Below, in pieces: positions 42,082 through 51,092 of a DNA stretch of 60,221 nt. The position numbers and the translations under genes were made by a program. The stretch spans positions 1 to 60,221 of the forward strand of contig NZ_JAKFFT010000016.1 in NCBI RefSeq assembly GCF_021502655.1, read 5' to 3'. The notes under the pieces are model-generated. The model was given only the letters and a program-made list of their open reading frames with translations. It did no database searches and was not told the DNA's origin. This DNA comes from Dyadobacter sp. CY347 (lineage in GTDB: Bacteria > Bacteroidota > Bacteroidia > Cytophagales > Spirosomataceae). Numbering within the stretch: the first letter of the stretch is position 1; every line of letters starts with the position of its first letter.

Positions 42082-42900
42082 ATGTCAATCCATACTCCTG
42101 ATATAAAGCGCGTTACCACCCACATCATTCAGGAAATGAAAGCCCGTGGGGAAAAAATATCCTGTCTTACCGCTTACGATTTTTCCATGGCCGGCATTGT
42201 AGATGCAGCTGGCGTAGAGCTGATATTGGTAGGCGATTCGGCCTCCAACGTGATGGCTGGCCATGAAACAACATTACCGATCACGATTGATCAGATGATC
42301 TATCACGCCACATCGGTGGTAAGGGCAGTAAAACGGGCATTGGTTGTGGTAGATTTGCCATTCGGATCTTACCAGGGTAACTCCCGTGAGGCATTGAACT
42401 CGGCAATCCGCATTATGAAGGAGTCGGGTGCACATGCGGTGAAGTTGGAGGGAGGATTGGAAATTAAAGATTCGATCACGCGCATATTAAGCGCAGGTGT
42501 ACCTGTAATGGGGCATTTGGGGCTTACTCCGCAGTCTATTTATAAGTTTGGCACTTACACCGTGCGGGCCAAGCAGGAGGCCGAAGCGCAGAAGTTAATT
42601 GAGGATGCCAAAATGTTGGAAGATGTCGGTTGTTTTTCAGTTGTGTTGGAAAAAATCCCTTCTTCATTAACAAAACAAGTTTCAGAGACTGTTACCATTC
42701 CAACAATCGGGATCGGAGCAGGGCCGCATGCAGACGGGCAGATTTTGGTTTTGCATGATCTGTTAGGGATTAATAAAGCCTTTAAACCCAGATTTTTACG
42801 TCGCTATGCAGATCTGAATGGCGTCATGACGGATGCAATATCAAATTATATAAAAGATGTAAAAGGTAAGTCATTCCCAAATCATCAGGAATCATACTAA
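42082..42900 (+). CDS. panB: 3-methyl-2-oxobutanoate hydroxymethyltransferase
   Basis: 272 residues, full length. Adds a hydroxymethyl group from methylene-THF to ketoisovalerate, the first step of pantothenate synthesis. The signatures ISCLTAYDFSMAGIVDAAGVELILVGDSASNV, VVVDLPFGSYQ, AHAVKLEGG, GVPVMGHLGLTPQS and TIGIGAGPHADGQILVLHDLLG are all present, including the magnesium aspartates (D in VGDS and VVVDLP). It follows the EnvC-like gene by 46 bp and precedes an RluA synthase by 27 bp. No other pan gene is in the window. Confidence 0.97.
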   Translation: MSIHTPDIKRVTTHIIQEMKARGEKISCLTAYDFSMAGIVDAAGVELILVGDSASNVMAGHETTLPITIDQMIYHATSVVRAVKRALVVVDLPFGSYQGNSREALNSAIRIMKESGAHAVKLEGGLEIKDSITRILSAGVPVMGHLGLTPQSIYKFGTYTVRAKQEAEAQKLIEDAKMLEDVGCFSVVLEKIPSSLTKQVSETVTIPTIGIGAGPHADGQILVLHDLLGINKAFKPRFLRRYADLNGVMTDAISNYIKDVKGKSFPNHQESY

Positions 42901-42927
42901 CCTTTTTAAAAGTAAAGAACTAATTAT

Positions 42928-43659
42928 ATGGCAAAACGACCATTTCAGATCATATACGAAGACAATCACCTGATTATCGTCAACAAAGAACCGGGCATTC
43001 TGGTGCAGGGAGACGTGACTCGGGACAAATGTCTGCTCGATATGGTGAAAGAATATATCAAAGAAGAATATCAAAAGCCCGGGGCGGTGTTTTTAGGCAC
43101 AGTTCACAGGCTGGACCGTCCGGTTAGCGGACTCGTTGTATTCGCCAAAACTTCGAAAGCTTTGGAGCGAATGAATGAAATCTTCCGCAAGCGCGATGTT
43201 CAGAAAACTTATTGGGCAGTTGTAAAAAACCGTCCGGCAGAGAAAAAAGGGAAGTTGATACATTATCTTTCCAAAGACGAGTCGCGCAATGTAACAACGG
43301 CTTATGACTACGAAAAACCGGGAACGCAGCGCGCAGAGCTGTCTTACCGCTGGTTGGGAGAGGTCAATAAATTTCATTTGCTGGAAGTGACGCCGGTTAC
43401 CGGCAGGCCGCACCAGATCCGCGTACAGCTGGCATCCATGAACTGCCCGATCCGTGGCGATGTGAAATATGGTTACCCGGTTGGCAATAAGGATAACAAC
43501 ATTAACCTGCATGCCCGCAGGCTTTATTTCGAACATCCTGTAAAAAAGGAGCCGATCATTTGCAAAGCAGGCGTCCCTAATGATCCGTTTTGGGAAGAGT
43601 TCCTGACATTGGACGATGAGGAGATCAAGCCGGAGCATCTGGATTTCCTTTATGAATAA
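42928..43659 (+). CDS. RluA-family pseudouridine synthase (second copy)
   Basis: 243 residues. The catalytic segment is VHRLDRPVSGLVVFAKT (D63), with ITYEDNHLIIVNKEPGILVQ-like start and LLEVTPVTGRPHQIRVQLAS near 150-170. Like the gene at 26462 it lacks an S4 domain. It differs clearly from that paralogue in its active-site neighbours (RLDRP against RLDKE) and presumably modifies a different RNA site. Confidence 0.9.
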   Translation: MAKRPFQIIYEDNHLIIVNKEPGILVQGDVTRDKCLLDMVKEYIKEEYQKPGAVFLGTVHRLDRPVSGLVVFAKTSKALERMNEIFRKRDVQKTYWAVVKNRPAEKKGKLIHYLSKDESRNVTTAYDYEKPGTQRAELSYRWLGEVNKFHLLEVTPVTGRPHQIRVQLASMNCPIRGDVKYGYPVGNKDNNINLHARRLYFEHPVKKEPIICKAGVPNDPFWEEFLTLDDEEIKPEHLDFLYE

Positions 43660-43668
43660 AATCGGCCG

Positions 43669-43971
43669 ATGATCGAAAAACTGAAAGCGCGTTGGAATGT
43701 TAAAAACGGTTGGGATGTGTTAGTCATTCTGATCGTTTTCGCATGTACGGGCTTTTCGGTTTTGTATGTAAAGCGTGGACTGTTCTATTTAATTGGCCTC
43801 ACGGAAGATTCACCGGCGTGGCTTCGCTGGGCGATTAATATCATCATTATTCTGCCATTATATCAAGCCATTTTGCTCGCTTGGGGCTGGATCTGGGGGA
43901 AATTTAATTTCTTTTGGGAGTTTGAAAAACGAATGTTCAGCCGGATCGGGGCAATGTTTAAAAGGAAATGA
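43669..43971 (+). CDS. Small two-helix membrane protein (DUF6787-like)
   Basis: 100 residues. Two hydrophobic helices (about 19-37 and 50-72) lie between a basic N-terminus, MIEKLKARWNVKNGWDVL, and an aromatic end, KFNFFWEFEKRMFSRIGAMFKRK. I associate this plan with the DUF6787 family, with moderate certainty. Function unknown. It begins 9 bp after the RluA gene and ends 14 bp inside the 3' end of the convergent CehA-type gene. Confidence 0.75.
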   Translation: MIEKLKARWNVKNGWDVLVILIVFACTGFSVLYVKRGLFYLIGLTEDSPAWLRWAINIIIILPLYQAILLAWGWIWGKFNFFWEFEKRMFSRIGAMFKRK

Positions 43972-46276
43972 TCGCCTGATATTTCTTCCTGGCTGCATCA
44001 TAAGCCGCTTCTGCCGCCTTTTTTTCATCTGCACGAATGTTCGGCTCCTTCATTTTCCAGCATTGGTTCAATGTCGCCAGGCACCATTCCGCACTTTTTT
44101 TCTCAATAACCGGCTTGTTATCGACTTTTATGAAAACCGGATTGGAATGTGAACTGGGAAAAACACGTATAGCCGCCCAGCCGGATTTCGCAGGCTTATA
44201 AGAGAATTTTACATTGTTTACAGCACCATCCGCATTGATTTCCGTCGTGTCAACAGCCTCTCCATTAACAACCAGTTCAACCCGGACTTTCCTGGATTTT
44301 TCGATCCGGGCCCGTTCAATATCCCAATAAGGCATTAGAATAATGGACGTCTTTGCAATTGTTTCCCCCGCAGCATCCTGTTTTTCAGGAAGATAAGCCG
44401 CAACATTGGCTGTGATGCTGATCGTTTCATTACTCTTGATAGCAACTTCACTGTCACCCACGCCGGACTCTTTTCCATTGACCGAAAAGTCCATAATGTG
44501 CGATTTTCCATCAGAAACGTAACTTCTACCAGATTTGATTGCCGCCACATAATTGTCATAGTTGTAAGGTCCAACAGGTTTGAAATAACTCCTTGCCTGA
44601 CCCACACGCGCATCCGTAATGCATGGAAAGTCGGTTTCGCCACTTAGCCGGGGCCTGAAACCGCAGTTTAATGTGTGGTAATACATGTTCAATTCCCAGG
44701 TTGCCGGCGTGTCACCCGCGCTGAAAAAATCCACCAGATCGTTGGTAACCGTGACAATGTACTCGTTAGCACCGATGCCATCCATTTTTGGAACAACGTA
44801 GTTCGGCAGCTTATCGGTTGGCTCCAAAGGCTGCAAACCCCAGCCTGAATGCGCATAACCCACAACGCCGCCCTGTGATTTAGCCCAGGAAAGCACGGGC
44901 GCAGTCCAGCTGGGCCATTGTTCGATGAGCGTGGTGCCAGGGTAATCATCTTCCTTAATGCGCAGCAGGACAATGTGCCCCGAATGTGATGAAGGAAAAC
45001 CGGAAACCTCTACATCATTGCGCATAATGTTCTTTTGGTCCGAAAGAGGATGATCTTTTCCTGTAAAAAATGTCTTTTGATGATACCAGCTTGGGCCCCA
45101 GGCCAGGTTCGCAGCCATATTGAGGTCTTCGCCCAATGCCTGCCGCCACATATCTTTCGGGTCGACGCCTTCGGTTGGACTCTCATAATGACTGCAACCG
45201 GCTGCGTGAATGTGATGATCCGCGCTGTGCCAGCCGAGCTTAGTCATTTGTATCCAGCGTTTTAGCTCAAAAGAAACGGTTATGGAATCCTTATTTCCAG
45301 GGACAATAATGTCTTTTGTTTGCTTGATGTATTCCGGCCCTCGTGTGTAAGTCACCTGATATTTGCCGGCAGGCAGCATCACGTGCTCGCCGTCAGCGCG
45401 GTAAATCTGGGGCTGAAAGAAAAAATCAGGGTAAGTGTCAAATGCGGCAACGCGGCGGGCAGGAAGCGGGTAGATGCCCGAAAATTTTCCTGATGCGTAC
45501 GCCTGTCCGTCCGTAATGAGGAAAGATGCCATAACCGGTTTCCCATCCACATCTTTTACATTAAACTTCACTTTTACAGCAGGCTTAGCATTGAAAAGAA
45601 TGTGCGTCGAATTTCGAAAACCAAGATCCTGAGATCCCTGGCCAACATTGTAAGCTACTTCAATGTCGCGCTGGCCTGCGTCCTTGGAATAAATCTGCAC
45701 GATGGCGTATTCCAGCTTCAAACCCGTCAGATTTTCCTGCAAAGGCGGTTTGGTATACATTTGAATGTCGGCAAAGCGGTTGGCAACTTGTCCGGCCGTC
45801 AGTTCATCCTCTTTCTTAACTTTTGGCTCAAATGAAGGAGAATGATAGGGTTTCTCAGCATTTGGGCTTTCGGCCAATAACTTGGCAGTAATGCCGGCAT
45901 CATTTTTTATTTTGACCAAAAAACTCGTCCAGCCACCTTGGATCAATGTTGCTTTTGCAGCGCCTCTCAGCACTTTTACACGCCCTTCGGGATTGATATC
46001 GACTATGTTAAGGCAATAAGGATCGAAGATTTTCTGAATTGCGGCAACTGTCTCTTGGTTCAGCGGCTTGTCGCGCAATGCACTCAGTTTGCTGGCATCA
46101 CCTGGCGCCAATGCGTTTCCTGAGAATGTGAGCGCTTCCTGCAACCGAAGGGCCTGTGCCAGCAAAGGCTGAGGCTCTACATCTGTTATTTGCGGATGCG
46201 CTGTATGGTCGTGATGCTGTGCCAGCAGCACAATCGGGAAGAAAAGCTGGATGAGGAATAGCGCGGATGTTTTCAT
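43958..46276 (-). CDS. Exported CehA/McbA-type metallohydrolase (PHP superfamily)
   Basis: 772 residues. Signal peptide MKTSALFLIQLFFPIVLLAQ. The middle region, from GWHSADHHIHAAGCSHYESPTEGVDP (about 350-375) onward, carries the D-x-H-x-H metal motif and continues with GVVGYAHSGWG and FPCITDARVGQARSY, fitting the CehA/McbA metallohydrolases. The N-terminal 340 residues are beta-rich modules of unknown role (FKVKDVDGKPVMASFLITDG-type, similar to Cna-B), and the end has another beta domain before a short helical tail with KYQAIISF. Substrate unknown; an exported phosphoesterase-like hydrolase is likely. Third gene of the recQ operon. Confidence 0.8.
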   Translation of the reverse strand: MKTSALFLIQLFFPIVLLAQHHDHTAHPQITDVEPQPLLAQALRLQEALTFSGNALAPGDASKLSALRDKPLNQETVAAIQKIFDPYCLNIVDINPEGRVKVLRGAAKATLIQGGWTSFLVKIKNDAGITAKLLAESPNAEKPYHSPSFEPKVKKEDELTAGQVANRFADIQMYTKPPLQENLTGLKLEYAIVQIYSKDAGQRDIEVAYNVGQGSQDLGFRNSTHILFNAKPAVKVKFNVKDVDGKPVMASFLITDGQAYASGKFSGIYPLPARRVAAFDTYPDFFFQPQIYRADGEHVMLPAGKYQVTYTRGPEYIKQTKDIIVPGNKDSITVSFELKRWIQMTKLGWHSADHHIHAAGCSHYESPTEGVDPKDMWRQALGEDLNMAANLAWGPSWYHQKTFFTGKDHPLSDQKNIMRNDVEVSGFPSSHSGHIVLLRIKEDDYPGTTLIEQWPSWTAPVLSWAKSQGGVVGYAHSGWGLQPLEPTDKLPNYVVPKMDGIGANEYIVTVTNDLVDFFSAGDTPATWELNMYYHTLNCGFRPRLSGETDFPCITDARVGQARSYFKPVGPYNYDNYVAAIKSGRSYVSDGKSHIMDFSVNGKESGVGDSEVAIKSNETISITANVAAYLPEKQDAAGETIAKTSIILMPYWDIERARIEKSRKVRVELVVNGEAVDTTEINADGAVNNVKFSYKPAKSGWAAIRVFPSSHSNPVFIKVDNKPVIEKKSAEWCLATLNQCWKMKEPNIRADEKKAAEAAYDAARKKYQAIISF

Positions 46277-46289
46277 ATATCATGAAAGA

Positions 46290-47717
46290 TCATTCCGCGT
46301 CTTTTTTCCTGTTCAATTTCCAGGCAGTAAAACCTAAATAAACCATGCTGCCCCTCGCCCCGCCTTTTTTCAGCAGACCATTCACATTACTGAACCCTAA
46401 GAAAACCGGCCCGAAGTGCCCGACAGCGCCAATGGATGGCCTATTGTTTCCCTTAATAAATGAAATCGGGAAGGAAAAATCGGAATCTTCGTCCTCAAAT
46501 CTGGGTGTGATTGTAAATGCTTCGAGCTGGTAAGTGTCCAGATATTCGCCGCTTCTGCGTTTGTAGGGTTTTGTTTTAGATAAATTCAGGAAAAAACCTT
46601 TTACCAATTGAATATCTGCTTCTAAATGAAGGGCTTGTGGAAGCTGTATTGTTTTCTGGAATGTTGTGTCGCGCTCAGACGGGAACAGCGTCATGAAACC
46701 TTCCGGTCCTTTGTCACTTACGTTCTCCAATTCTTTTTGGCCCACAACAGCTTGTGCTTCACGTCCCGAACTCACTTTGCTGCGATTTGTTTTGTAACGG
46801 ATAGAACCCACATCTGTCAATGATCCCGAAAGCCGCACCAGATATTCCGGGCTTTCGTCGAAAACCTCTTTTGATTTACCCCAATAAGCGCCGAGCTCGT
46901 AAGAAAAACCCAGATCATAACCCCAGCCAGAGCCATATTGATCCGAATTAAAGAGGTTGGAAATGCGCATTTTCTTATTTGGGTTGCTATATCCGCTTTC
47001 GAAAGCGAAGTTTTGGATAGCCAGTTCGCTCGTGTCATCCACACCAGACAGCGGGCGAATGCTGTAACGATCGGCAGAACCATTCAAATAGCCAATCCTG
47101 GCACCAAAAACGCGCTTTCCGGTAATGCCGAGGCGTAATTTGTGCGCGTCAAAATCGAGTAACTGCACCCCATAGGAGACACTTACATCCGAAAAGCTTT
47201 GCTGTACCAGATTAAAATCGCCCCACGGCTGGTCGGTTGGTGGCGTGCTGCCGGTGTCTAGTCTGTGAAAATATAATGTCTGGATCGGGTCGGGGAGGTT
47301 ATTGCCTTGCACAAATCCTCTCGTCCTGAATTGCAATGCGAGTCCCTGATATTTACCAAGGGCGATCATTGCGGAAGGCCAGCGAATTTCACTGACTGTA
47401 TAAACCGGGTCGTCGTTTAGCAGAGATCCTGTTGTCCGGGAGCGGCCGTAGAGTTCTTTGGTTGAATGCGGGATCAGCAGCGGATACAAAAGGGAATTTT
47501 CCCCTACGAAATTAAAATATCGGTAATTAATGCTCCCGCCCAATGTTCCAATGTTGATCTGCCACTTGTGTTTGGGCCCTCCGAGGACTGAGGGGTTGCG
47601 CGTGGCCCTGTACAAGCCTCCATAGTTGCTTAATTCCAGGCCCGGAATCTGCTGAGCGTAAACCGCTTGTGATAAAATGCAAAGGAATAGTGCGAAGGTA
47701 AGGACTGTTTTTTTCAA
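46290..47717 (-). CDS. Outer-membrane protein (DUF5723-like) with TTG start
   Basis: 475 residues. The start codon is TTG, overlapping the recQ stop (TTGA), and begins a clear signal peptide, MKKTVLTFALFLCILSQAVYAQQ; there is no ATG nearby, so the start is decided by the signal peptide. The rest is strand-rich with SNYGGLYRATRNPSVLGGPKHKWQINIGTLGGSINYRYF near the start and many alternating aromatic strands, as in DUF5723 outer-membrane proteins (PorV/FadL-like). Function unknown. It is followed after 13 bp by the CehA-type gene. Confidence 0.75.
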   Translation of the reverse strand: MKKTVLTFALFLCILSQAVYAQQIPGLELSNYGGLYRATRNPSVLGGPKHKWQINIGTLGGSINYRYFNFVGENSLLYPLLIPHSTKELYGRSRTTGSLLNDDPVYTVSEIRWPSAMIALGKYQGLALQFRTRGFVQGNNLPDPIQTLYFHRLDTGSTPPTDQPWGDFNLVQQSFSDVSVSYGVQLLDFDAHKLRLGITGKRVFGARIGYLNGSADRYSIRPLSGVDDTSELAIQNFAFESGYSNPNKKMRISNLFNSDQYGSGWGYDLGFSYELGAYWGKSKEVFDESPEYLVRLSGSLTDVGSIRYKTNRSKVSSGREAQAVVGQKELENVSDKGPEGFMTLFPSERDTTFQKTIQLPQALHLEADIQLVKGFFLNLSKTKPYKRRSGEYLDTYQLEAFTITPRFEDEDSDFSFPISFIKGNNRPSIGAVGHFGPVFLGFSNVNGLLKKGGARGSMVYLGFTAWKLNRKKDAE

Positions 47718-49663
47718 TGTTGAGTTTTGTTAGTCAAGGATAATTTTCCCGTATGGTCATACCGGATCGTTTCCTCTTTGATCAATTGTTGTAATGTTAG
47801 TAAAAATTCCTTTTCGGGAATGTTCTCAAATGCTTTGCCGAGCTCATTCGGCGTTACCGGGCCATTTTGCTCTAAAAAAGAGGCCAGCACGGTTTCAAGT
47901 TCGGGATTTTGAACCAGCTCATTTTTCTTGTTTTGAATGCAAATGTCACAAACTCCACATGCTTCTGCATCAAATTCATTGAAATATTCCAATAAAAGCA
48001 AAGTCCGGCAGATGCGGGTGTGGGATGCATAATGTGCCACAGCGCGCGCCTTTTTAATGTCGCGGTCTTTTTTCTTATCTATTTCAAAAACATTAAGCGG
48101 TAATAATGCTGCATCATATCGCGGCGTCAGGAATGTGAGCTGCGGTTTGCTTTTTCTGGGTTCATAGTCAATGATTTCGCGCTCGTGCATGAATTTGAGC
48201 TTCTTCACAACCTCATTTTCCGGCGCAAAATAGACCTGGCTCAGTTCATTTTCCGAGATCCGCACATATTCCGTAAACAATTCCCCGCCATACATCCTCA
48301 GAATTACCTTGATAAACGAATCCATTTCCTGGTAACGTATCTGAAAATCGTATAATTGCCGGTTATCGACCAGAAAATGGATTTTTGAAGCATCATTAAA
48401 ACTCTCGCTCAGTTGCAGAAAACCTTCTTCTTCAAGTAGTTTCAGCGCATAATGCGTCTCATTTACGGCGAGACCGAAAATTCCGGTAAACTCCTGAATA
48501 TCAAAATCAAAACTTGCAAATTCGCCTCCGCCCACAGCCAGTTTGTAATAATTGGCAACAGCCTGGTAAACCCTTTTCAGAACTTCTATCGGCGGATATT
48601 TTCGCTCTACACTTTCAGAAAGCTCTTCTAAATCAATTTTGGTAAACAGCGCCACGGCATAAGCCTTTTGCTCGTCCCGGCCGGCCCGGCCAGCTTCCTG
48701 GTAATAAGCTTCAAGGTTATCCGGAAGATCAAAATGGACCACCGCGCGCACATCCGGCTTGTCAATCCCCATCCCGAATGCATTGGTAGCAACCACAACC
48801 CTGACCTGATTTTTAATCCAAGCCGTCTGGCGGTCGCTGCGCTCACGGAAGGGTAGGCCAGCGTGATAATTTTGTGCGCTAATGCCTTGTCTGTTAAGCC
48901 AATCGGCCAGTTCCTTCGTGCGCTTGCGCGTCCGTACATATACGATCGCAGTTCCTGAGACATTCTTCAGAATTTGCAGCAGTTTGCGCTCTTTATTTTC
49001 CTCAGAAAAAGCGGAATAGGAAAGGTTTGCGCGTGCAAAGGATTGTTTGAAAACACGCGCATTGCGCATTTCGAGTTTTTCAAGAATGTCAGCCCTTACT
49101 TCTTCGGTCGCAGTTGCAGTGAGCGCCATTACAGGAACATCCCGACGTTTTCCGGCGGGCGATGGAACTCCGGCGATTATTTTCCGGAAATCCGAAATCA
49201 AAAGATATGCCGGCCTGAAATCATAGCCCCAGGCAGAAATGCAATGCGCCTCATCAATGGCAAGCAGACAAACATTCATTTGCTTCACCCGGGCAACCAT
49301 AATGTCGGTCCGTAACCTTTCGGGAGAGACGTACAAAAATTTTGTGTGACCGTGTATGCAATTGTCGAGCGTTATATCGATCTCATTTTTGCTCATGCCG
49401 GAATGTATCGCCGCCGCCGAAACGGACCGGCGTTTAAGCTGCTCCACCTGATCTTTCATCAATGCAATGAGCGGTGTTACCACAATGCAAACGCCCTCCA
49501 TAGCAAGCACAGGAACCTGAAAACACACAGACTTGCCACCGCCTGTCGGGAGCAGGACGAGCGTATCGATGCCATTAAGGACTGTTTTGATCGCATCCTC
49601 CTGAAAAGGGCGGAAAGTGTCGTAACCCCAATATTGCTTCAGGATAGCATGAAGATCAGTCAT
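47714..49663 (-). CDS. recQ: ATP-dependent DNA helicase RecQ
   Basis: 649 residues. 3'-5' DNA helicase of repair and replication-fork maintenance. Walker A LLPTGGGKSVCF (about 37-48), motif II AIDEAHCISAWGYDFRPAY (DEAH 137-140), motif VI GRAGRDEQ, and the RecQ zinc site CRTLLLLEYFNEFDAEACGVCDIC. A winged-helix RQC region follows. No HRDC domain is evident at the end (IPEKEFLLTLQQLIKEETIRYDHTG), so it is the shorter form. First gene of a three-gene operon with outer-membrane and hydrolase genes that have no obvious link to repair. Confidence 0.95.
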   Translation of the reverse strand: MTDLHAILKQYWGYDTFRPFQEDAIKTVLNGIDTLVLLPTGGGKSVCFQVPVLAMEGVCIVVTPLIALMKDQVEQLKRRSVSAAAIHSGMSKNEIDITLDNCIHGHTKFLYVSPERLRTDIMVARVKQMNVCLLAIDEAHCISAWGYDFRPAYLLISDFRKIIAGVPSPAGKRRDVPVMALTATATEEVRADILEKLEMRNARVFKQSFARANLSYSAFSEENKERKLLQILKNVSGTAIVYVRTRKRTKELADWLNRQGISAQNYHAGLPFRERSDRQTAWIKNQVRVVVATNAFGMGIDKPDVRAVVHFDLPDNLEAYYQEAGRAGRDEQKAYAVALFTKIDLEELSESVERKYPPIEVLKRVYQAVANYYKLAVGGGEFASFDFDIQEFTGIFGLAVNETHYALKLLEEEGFLQLSESFNDASKIHFLVDNRQLYDFQIRYQEMDSFIKVILRMYGGELFTEYVRISENELSQVYFAPENEVVKKLKFMHEREIIDYEPRKSKPQLTFLTPRYDAALLPLNVFEIDKKKDRDIKKARAVAHYASHTRICRTLLLLEYFNEFDAEACGVCDICIQNKKNELVQNPELETVLASFLEQNGPVTPNELGKAFENIPEKEFLLTLQQLIKEETIRYDHTGKLSLTNKTQH

Positions 49664-49697
49664 CAGAGTTAAATTCTAGTGCGCAGCAAATGAAATG

Positions 49698-49728
49698 CAA
49701 AGTAATGGTAAAATGTTACCTTTGCCAA
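49698..49728 (-). promoter_or_regulatory. Likely recQ promoter, interlocked with the dacB promoter
   Basis: On the minus strand TTG (49726-49728), 20 nt, then TTACTTTG (49698-49705), one mismatch from TAnnTTTG. The element overlaps the plus-strand dacB promoter, so the two divergent units probably interfere with each other. Confidence 0.5.
49717..49724 (+). promoter_or_regulatory. -7 box of the dacB promoter
   Basis: TACCTTTG is an exact TAnnTTTG match, with ATG (49695-49697) where TTG is expected 19 nt upstream. The start codon is 26 bp downstream. Confidence 0.55.
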
Positions 49729-49749
49729 TGTAATTCTTAATGATACTCC

Positions 49750-51090
49750 ATGCGCACGCTTATCTTCTTTGTTAGTGTTTTAATGCTTTCAGGTTGCTCG
49801 GTATCCCATTATTTAAAACGAGAATTAAAGAATTCTACAGTCCTTAGTCAGCAGCATACGGGCGTTTCGATTCAGAAGCTGGGGGAGAAAAAAGAGCTGG
49901 CGGCTTATCAAAGCAACAAATATTACAACCCCGCATCCAACACCAAATTATTCACTTACTACGCAGGATTATGTGCCCTTGGCGATTCAATTCCTGGCCT
50001 CGAATATCTGGAATGGGGTGAATTGCTCATCATCCGCGGCACTGGTGACCCCTCACTTTTGCATCCGGATTTGCCCAAAAGCAAGGTTTTTGAATTTCTG
50101 AAAAACAGAAAAGAACCGATCTTTTTCACACCTTATAATTTCGAAAACAAACGCTTTGGCACGGGTTGGGCGTGGAGCGATTATAATGATTATTATCAAG
50201 CGGAAATTTCTCCTTTGCCGGTTTACGGTAACATTGCCCGTTTTTCTGCAAATACACTAACCGGCAATGCTGCTAAGGAGGTAGAATCTGACGAGTTAAC
50301 TCCCGGAACTCAGGCAAAGGCTGTTAAAAGGTTTCAGGTTTCTCCCGCATTCTGGGACAAAGCCACTGTTTTCGATACAACGGTTTCGGGCATTGAGCGG
50401 GACGAAATGCAGAATCTGTTCCGTCATTCACAATTAGGTGTGCCGCAAGGGCTTATCCAGGACGTTCCCGTGCGGATGTCGGATGCCGTTACGGTGCAAT
50501 TGCTGAGCGATACATTGAAAAAGGAGATCAAACTAATCAACATTCCGCTGGAAATCGAGCTGCAAAAGGTGAACAGCATTCCGTCTGATTCGCTTTATAA
50601 AAGAATGATGCAGGTGAGCGATAACATGCTGGCGGAACAACTCATGCTGCTCTACGCGTCGGCAAATGGTCTGCCATTGAATACAGAAAAGGCCATAGCA
50701 CACGCTATTGAGCACCATATGGGCGATATGCCGGATAAGCTGGTTTGGAAGGATGGCTCAGGATTAAGCCGATATAATCTTTTTACACCGAGAACAATCT
50801 CAGCATTGCTTCAAAAAATCCATCAGAAAGTGCCGCAGGAAAAGTTGTTTAAGATTTTGCCAGCCGGCGGCAAATCCGGCACGTTAAGCAACCAGTTCAA
50901 AGGCGAGAAGCCATTTGTATTTGCCAAAACAGGCAGTTTTAGTAACAATTACAACATTAGTGGTTATCTGATCACCAGGAAGGGGAAAACGCTGGTTTTT
51001 AGTTTTATGAACAACAATTTCACCCGTCCCGGCAGTGAAATCAGAAAAGAAGTGGAACGTATCCTGAACGGATTGCACGACAAATTTTGA
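49750..51090 (+). CDS. dacB: D-alanyl-D-alanine carboxypeptidase/endopeptidase, PBP4 class, lipoprotein
   Basis: 446 residues. Lipoprotein signal MRTLIFFVSVLMLSGCS (C16). The three penicillin-binding motifs of class C/PBP4 enzymes are in order: SxxK in NPASNTKLFTYY (S63, K66), SxN in QVSDNMLAEQ (S290, N292) and KTG in VFAKTGSFSNNYNISGY (K393). A GGKSGTL segment lies just before the last, as in E. coli PBP4. It trims or cuts peptidoglycan peptides in the periplasm. Monocistronic; divergent from recQ. Confidence 0.9.
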   Translation: MRTLIFFVSVLMLSGCSVSHYLKRELKNSTVLSQQHTGVSIQKLGEKKELAAYQSNKYYNPASNTKLFTYYAGLCALGDSIPGLEYLEWGELLIIRGTGDPSLLHPDLPKSKVFEFLKNRKEPIFFTPYNFENKRFGTGWAWSDYNDYYQAEISPLPVYGNIARFSANTLTGNAAKEVESDELTPGTQAKAVKRFQVSPAFWDKATVFDTTVSGIERDEMQNLFRHSQLGVPQGLIQDVPVRMSDAVTVQLLSDTLKKEIKLINIPLEIELQKVNSIPSDSLYKRMMQVSDNMLAEQLMLLYASANGLPLNTEKAIAHAIEHHMGDMPDKLVWKDGSGLSRYNLFTPRTISALLQKIHQKVPQEKLFKILPAGGKSGTLSNQFKGEKPFVFAKTGSFSNNYNISGYLITRKGKTLVFSFMNNNFTRPGSEIRKEVERILNGLHDKF

Positions 51091-51092
51091 AG

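Noticed and set aside
26462..43659. The two RluA-type genes as a recent duplication
   Set aside because: Their active-site contexts and flanking sequence differ clearly and they are 16 kb apart; they look like separate old paralogues.
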